From an uncultured Ignavibacteria bacterium (GTDB lineage: Bacteria; Bacteroidota; Ignavibacteria; SZUA-365): 11,003 nt of DNA. A program made the position numbers and the translations under genes. The stretch covers positions 1-11,003 of the forward strand of contig CAJXSA010000106.1 in NCBI GenBank assembly GCA_913060595.1, read 5' to 3'. Below the pieces are notes generated by a model, which did not search any database, was not told where the DNA came from, and saw only the letters and a program-made list of their open reading frames with translations. Positions within the stretch are counted from its first letter, which is position 1; the number at the start of each line of letters is the position of its first letter. Below are positions 7,309 to 11,003 of this stretch, in pieces.

Positions 7309-7337
7309 TTGCCTTTTTCCCGCATTTTCCCGATCAT
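7309..7337 (+). promoter_or_regulatory. Possible sigma70-like promoter for the VWA-Ig giant gene
   Basis: TTGCCT (7309-7314), a 17-bp spacer and GATCAT (7332-7337, 4 of 6 to TATAAT). The -35 box is identical to that of the opposite promoter and forms its inverted partner (AAGGCAAG at 7277-7284, CTTGCCTT at 7308-7315). Transcription would start near 7344, giving a leader of about 47 nt. The -10 box is weak, so this is less certain than the minus-strand promoter. Confidence 0.35.
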
Positions 7338-7378
7338 CCATGCGGGTATTCTCTCCGTCGCCACATACGAGACTCATC

Positions 7379-7387
7379 GGAGGAGGT
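7379..7387 (+). promoter_or_regulatory. Ribosome-binding site GGAGGAGGT
   Basis: An extended Shine-Dalgarno sequence containing the full AGGAGGT anti-16S complement, ending 3 nt before the ATG at 7391. It is the strongest such site in the window and fixes the start of the giant VWA-Ig gene. Confidence 0.85.
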
Positions 7388-7390
7388 CGC

Positions 7391-10300
7391 ATGAGAACGG
7401 GAACCGTCCTGCTTCTTGCATTCGTGCTGTTCGCCCTGGGGGTGACAGGCGTGTCCACCGAGGCACAGGCCCAGCAGCGCACGCTGGGACCGGTGCTGAA
7501 AATTCACACCGATCCTTTCGATTTCGATTCGGTGCTCTGCCGCATGCGCCGGTGCATGCCCATCACCTTCGAGAACATCGGCGACACGACGCTCATCGTG
7601 CACAATCACGACCGCCTGCGACGTCCCTTTTACACGCGCATCGATACGCCTATCGTGCTGCAGCCCGGGGAAATGCAGACCTTCGATCTCTGCTACACGC
7701 CATACGAGTATTCACGCGACAGCCAGTACGTGTTCCTCCGCGCGGACACCCGCCTGCCGCTGTCCATCGCCATGGTGCATGACGTCAGTTCCAGCATGTA
7801 TCTCCTGCTGCCGGACGGCAAGCGCCGCTACGAGGCCGCACATGATGCCAGCTATGAATTCATCGGCAACCTGCTCGACACGCTGGGCATCGTTGACGAG
7901 GCGGCGATCTATACCTACGACTATCACCAGGAATTCGCACTCAAGCAATGGTGGACGACGGACACCGCCGCGCTGCGTGCGGCCATCCCGGGACGTCCGC
8001 TCGGCACGGCCACCTGCACGTACGACGCGCTTTCCCGCGTGATCGACTCGATGTCCACCCGAGAGAAAATGCGCGTGCTCATCGTGGTCACCGACGGGGA
8101 GGACAGCGGGGAGGTGACCTGCGGCGCAGCCAACGTGCAGTCGGTGATAAAAAAGGCGCAGGACAACAACGTGCGCATTTACGCCATCACCATCGGCAGC
8201 ATAGACCGGGCCCCGCTGATACAGATCGTGAAGAGCACGGGCGGCAAGGAGTTCAACGCGACGCGCACGACGGACCTGCTGGCGATATACAGGGAGATCG
8301 CGGTGGACATGAGTAAAAACGTGTCCCTCGACATCTTTCTCAAGGGGGCGTCCGTGGGTCCGCGCATGGAGTTCATTCCCGCGGCCTGGGAATTCGACAG
8401 CGTGCAGGTGGGCGAAACAGCCTGCCAGGAAGTGCTCGTACGTAACGGCGGCAACACCTGGCTTCTCGCCGACTCGGTGCGCAAGGTGTTCCTGCCGCCG
8501 TATTCCATATCCGGACTCGACGTGGACTCCATCGCGCCCTATCAGACAATTCCCGCCGAGGTCTGTTTCACACCCGTGGTGCCCCTGCATTACGAAGTGC
8601 CCATGCCCTACCTGCCATCGCCCTGTGAAGTGTTCGACGATACGCTGACCGCCAGTGGCAACAGCTTCCTGCTGCCGCGCGTGCCGCGGAGAATTCCGCT
8701 GCTCGGCGTGGGCGACCTGCCCGCGGACTTCGACACCACGTTCTGCCGCACTACCGAGTGCGTGAACATCGATCTGCACAACGGCAGCGACACGACAGTG
8801 ACGGTGCACGAGATCGGCGAGGTGTCTCCGCCGTTCAGTCTCGGCACATCGGCGCCGCTGAGCATTCCGCCGGGAGAAACGCGGGCGGTCACGCTCTGTT
8901 ACTATCCCCCCGACGCGCCGCGCAGCGACACCCTGCGCCTGCACTTCACCGCCGATGCGCGTGTGCCGCAGCAGATCGCGCTGCTCTTCGACCGCTCGAG
9001 CGTGATGAGTGAGGAGTTCATGCCCGGACTAAACCGCATGCTGGCCGCGGCGGCCGGGGCGAACGATTTCGTCGCCGGACTTCATTTCGATTCCACCTTC
9101 ACCGACGCCGTGGCCGTGGCGGCCTTCGACAGCGCCGGCGTCTTCGAAGCGACACCGGGCTTCCTCACAGACAGGGAGGCCGTGCGCAGCGCGCTGCCGG
9201 ACTCCGCGGGCATGCGCGACGCCTGCGTGTACGCGGGACTCGACGCGACGCTCGACCTCTTCGCCTCCGCGCCCGAAGCACCGCGCAGCATCATGCTGTT
9301 CAGCGCAGGAAAGGATGCGGGCACGGCGCTCTGCGGAAGCGCGGATGCGTCGTCGATCACCGACCGCGCCCTCGCGCTTGGTGCGCGCATCCACTGCGTG
9401 CAGCTGGGCGATGCGGACTCCACCGCGCTGGCCGCGCTGGCGCAGGCGACCGGGGGACGCTACCTGCGTCCGCAGACGCTGCTGGATCTCATCCTGGGAC
9501 TGCGGGAGATCGAGGATAACCTCTCGCGCAACGTGCGCTTCGAACGCGCCGTCGTCGCACGGGGCGTGACGCCCATCCTCGTGGCGGAAGAGGATACGCT
9601 TGACTTCGGTGCGTCGGTGTACAGCGACGACGGACGCGACATCAGACGCAGCCTGCGCGTGACCAACACGGGTGACGCGCCGATGCATCTGCAGCGCAGC
9701 GCCGTGGCTCCGCCTTTTTCCATCACCGGCGGTCCCGCACGCGAGGATCCGCCGATCAATCCCGGCCAGAGCGCGATGCTGGAGTACGTGTTCCGTCCTA
9801 CAGCGCCGGGAGTATACACCGACTCTCTCCTGCTCACGCATGACGGCTGCGGACAGGAAGCTGTGTCCGTCGTGCTGCGCGCCCGCGCGGTCGCCCCCTT
9901 CGACGGCGCCTGGGCATTTCCCGTGGCGGTTGCGACGCCACCGCCTCTTGCATTCGACACGATGTCCTGCGGCGCCGAGCAGTGCCTGGATATCACCTTC
10001 CCGGCCTCGGCCGGCGCGTCGACCGTGCTGCGTTTCGAGCAGCCGCAGCCACCGTTTTACTCCGTGCAGCTGCCGGACAGTGTGCGGCTTGGTGCAGGGA
10101 CGGCGCTTGAGGGCAGCGTATGCTATCGTCCCGACGGTCCCGGCACGCATGCGCAGTGGCTGCGCTTCGCTTCCGACGGGCGCGCGGCGCTGTCCGCCGT
10201 GTTCGTCCTGCCCGCAGACCGTTCCGCCGCCGACACGCTCGGCGAGGGACTTTCCCTGGGCGAAGTGAGCGAAGCGATGCGCGATCAGTTCGCCACACGG

Positions 10301-11003
10301 GTACTCGAGGATCTCGCGCTGCCCGACCGGGCGGCCATTCTCTCTTTCGACGCCGGCGGGACGCAGGAGGTGCTGACTTTCAACAGCAGTCCCTGGGAGT
10401 TCCGTTACACGGAAGTACCTGCCGCAGAAACAGGTCCCGGCGACCTGGCCGCGGCGCTCGAAGCCGCGATGGATTGCGCTGCGGACAGGGGGACGGAGAA
10501 GGGCTTCGTCTTCGCCGTCGTCAACGAGGCCGCGTCCATCGATGCGCAGGCCGCCGCGGCCCTGTGGAACCGTGCGCAGCGTGACGGCGTGATACTCGCC
10601 GTCGCCGCCGTTTCCGCGCACGGGTACAACGCCCTCGCGCCGGTGAAAGACGCTCTCGGACTCGACAGCTGCATGACGCTCGCCGCCCTGCAGTCCTTCC
10701 TGCATGCGAATACGCGACTGGCAGTGACGCAGCGTCGGGACAGCGTGCTGCTTTCGGGTACGGCCACAGCGGCGGCGCTCGAGGCCACGCCGCTGGCGCT
10801 GGATTACGGGACGCGGCGCGTGGGCGCGCAGTCCTGCCTGCCGGTCACGCTGCGCAACAGCGGCAACGCGCCGCTGACGCTGCTTGACGTCGTAAACCCC
10901 GACGGTCCCGTACCCCCCGGACTGCCGCTGACGCTGGCCGCGAATGAAGAAGTGACCCTCGACATCTGCCAGGCGCAGTCCGCGCTGCGCACGCAGTCCG
11001 GCA
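7391..11003 (+). CDS. Giant secreted protein of tandem Ig-VWA-Ig modules (3' end beyond window)
   Basis: The frame is open from the ATG at 7391 to the window edge (1204 codons visible), preceded by a strong ribosome-binding site. Residues 1-28 are a signal peptide (TVLLLAFVLFALGV, then EAQAQ). The rest is three tandem copies of a module of about 405 residues. Module 1: Ig 30-122, VWA 123-307, Ig 311-427. Module 2: Ig 430-520, VWA 525-712, Ig 725-835. Module 3: Ig 837-935, VWA-like 936-1110, Ig 1111 onward. The Ig domains are ASH/choice-of-anchor-D-like (FENIGDTTLIV, VRNGGNTWLL, VTNTGDAPMHL, LRNSGNAPLTL). VWA1 has a full MIDAS: D131-S133-S135, T208 and T234-D235-G236. VWA2 has D534-S536 but V538, A611 and S638-A639-G640; VWA3 has D943-S945-A947 and N1045-E1046-A1047. 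Five of six Ig domains carry a cysteine pair 44-47 residues apart. VWA domains with intact MIDAS usually bind protein ligands through Mg2+, so a surface adhesion role is likely. A T9SS tail may lie past the edge; it cannot be seen here. Confidence 0.93.
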   Translation, partial: MRTGTVLLLAFVLFALGVTGVSTEAQAQQRTLGPVLKIHTDPFDFDSVLCRMRRCMPITFENIGDTTLIVHNHDRLRRPFYTRIDTPIVLQPGEMQTFDLCYTPYEYSRDSQYVFLRADTRLPLSIAMVHDVSSSMYLLLPDGKRRYEAAHDASYEFIGNLLDTLGIVDEAAIYTYDYHQEFALKQWWTTDTAALRAAIPGRPLGTATCTYDALSRVIDSMSTREKMRVLIVVTDGEDSGEVTCGAANVQSVIKKAQDNNVRIYAITIGSIDRAPLIQIVKSTGGKEFNATRTTDLLAIYREIAVDMSKNVSLDIFLKGASVGPRMEFIPAAWEFDSVQVGETACQEVLVRNGGNTWLLADSVRKVFLPPYSISGLDVDSIAPYQTIPAEVCFTPVVPLHYEVPMPYLPSPCEVFDDTLTASGNSFLLPRVPRRIPLLGVGDLPADFDTTFCRTTECVNIDLHNGSDTTVTVHEIGEVSPPFSLGTSAPLSIPPGETRAVTLCYYPPDAPRSDTLRLHFTADARVPQQIALLFDRSSVMSEEFMPGLNRMLAAAAGANDFVAGLHFDSTFTDAVAVAAFDSAGVFEATPGFLTDREAVRSALPDSAGMRDACVYAGLDATLDLFASAPEAPRSIMLFSAGKDAGTALCGSADASSITDRALALGARIHCVQLGDADSTALAALAQATGGRYLRPQTLLDLILGLREIEDNLSRNVRFERAVVARGVTPILVAEEDTLDFGASVYSDDGRDIRRSLRVTNTGDAPMHLQRSAVAPPFSITGGPAREDPPINPGQSAMLEYVFRPTAPGVYTDSLLLTHDGCGQEAVSVVLRARAVAPFDGAWAFPVAVATPPPLAFDTMSCGAEQCLDITFPASAGASTVLRFEQPQPPFYSVQLPDSVRLGAGTALEGSVCYRPDGPGTHAQWLRFASDGRAALSAVFVLPADRSAADTLGEGLSLGEVSEAMRDQFATRVLEDLALPDRAAILSFDAGGTQEVLTFNSSPWEFRYTEVPAAETGPGDLAAALEAAMDCAADRGTEKGFVFAVVNEAASIDAQAAAALWNRAQRDGVILAVAAVSAHGYNALAPVKDALGLDSCMTLAALQSFLHANTRLAVTQRRDSVLLSGTATAAALEATPLALDYGTRRVGAQSCLPVTLRNSGNAPLTLLDVVNPDGPVPPGLPLTLAANEEVTLDICQAQSALRTQSG

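Noticed and set aside
7277..7319. Rho-independent terminator formed by AAGGCAAG / CTTGCCTTTTT.
   Set aside because: The stem is short (8 bp), the loop is 23 nt, and it lies between divergent genes where no transcript should end; a pair of -35 boxes is the better reading.
9029..10705. Long open frame on the minus strand (558 codons) opposite the VWA-Ig giant gene.
   Set aside because: Low-complexity Arg/Gly/Ala/His-rich translation with no signal peptide or ribosome-binding site, antisense to a well-supported domain-containing frame. The minus frames at 7712-8944 and 2753-3751 are rejected on the same grounds.
1..11003. CRISPR arrays, tRNA or rRNA genes, insertion sequences and attachment sites.
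   Set aside because: No short regularly spaced direct repeats, cloverleaf-like or rRNA sequence, transposase frame or terminal inverted repeats were seen by eye; the repeats present are protein-domain repeats inside coding regions.

Overview
The window comes from a GC-rich bacterium that has a type IX secretion system (T9SS). Three of the four large genes are complete. Each begins with a signal peptide and ends in a T9SS type A C-terminal sorting domain. The convergent-gap gene at 5107-7143 carries the classic QNYPNPFNPST form. That motif, the high GC, strong GGAGG ribosome-binding sites and sigma70-like promoter boxes fit the Ignavibacteria/Kapabacteria/Rhodothermota side of the Bacteroidota-Chlorobiota group better than typical Bacteroidia, where Shine-Dalgarno sites are rare. 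The taxonomic placement is inference.

Layout: a 3' gene fragment (+, 1-275); a hairpin terminator (301-332) whose U-tract serves the minus strand; the decayed remnant of a HigA2-like XRE regulator (-, about 379-573); a 660-residue secreted protein of five ASH/choice-of-anchor-D immunoglobulin-like domains (-, 587-2569); a divergent control region; a 732-residue protein of 13 Asp-box (BNR) blades (+, 2789-4987); a convergent gap with a bidirectional hairpin terminator (5055-5080); a 678-residue secreted protein with an unrecognised N-terminal domain, a fibronectin-like domain and a sorting domain (-, 5107-7143); a 247-bp divergent control region with two sigma70-like promoters; and a giant secreted protein (+, 7391 to beyond the window end) of more than 1204 residues.

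The giant protein is the most notable item. It is built from three tandem copies of a module of about 405 residues, each being Ig-VWA-Ig. Cysteine positions recur with the period of the module. Only the first von Willebrand A domain keeps a complete metal-ion-dependent adhesion site (MIDAS); the second and third have lost it.

All genes alternate in strand, so each large gene is probably its own transcription unit and not part of an operon. The shared theme is export to the cell surface or medium: adhesive Ig, VWA and propeller proteins. No enzyme of known chemistry, defence system, RNA gene or mobile element is visible.
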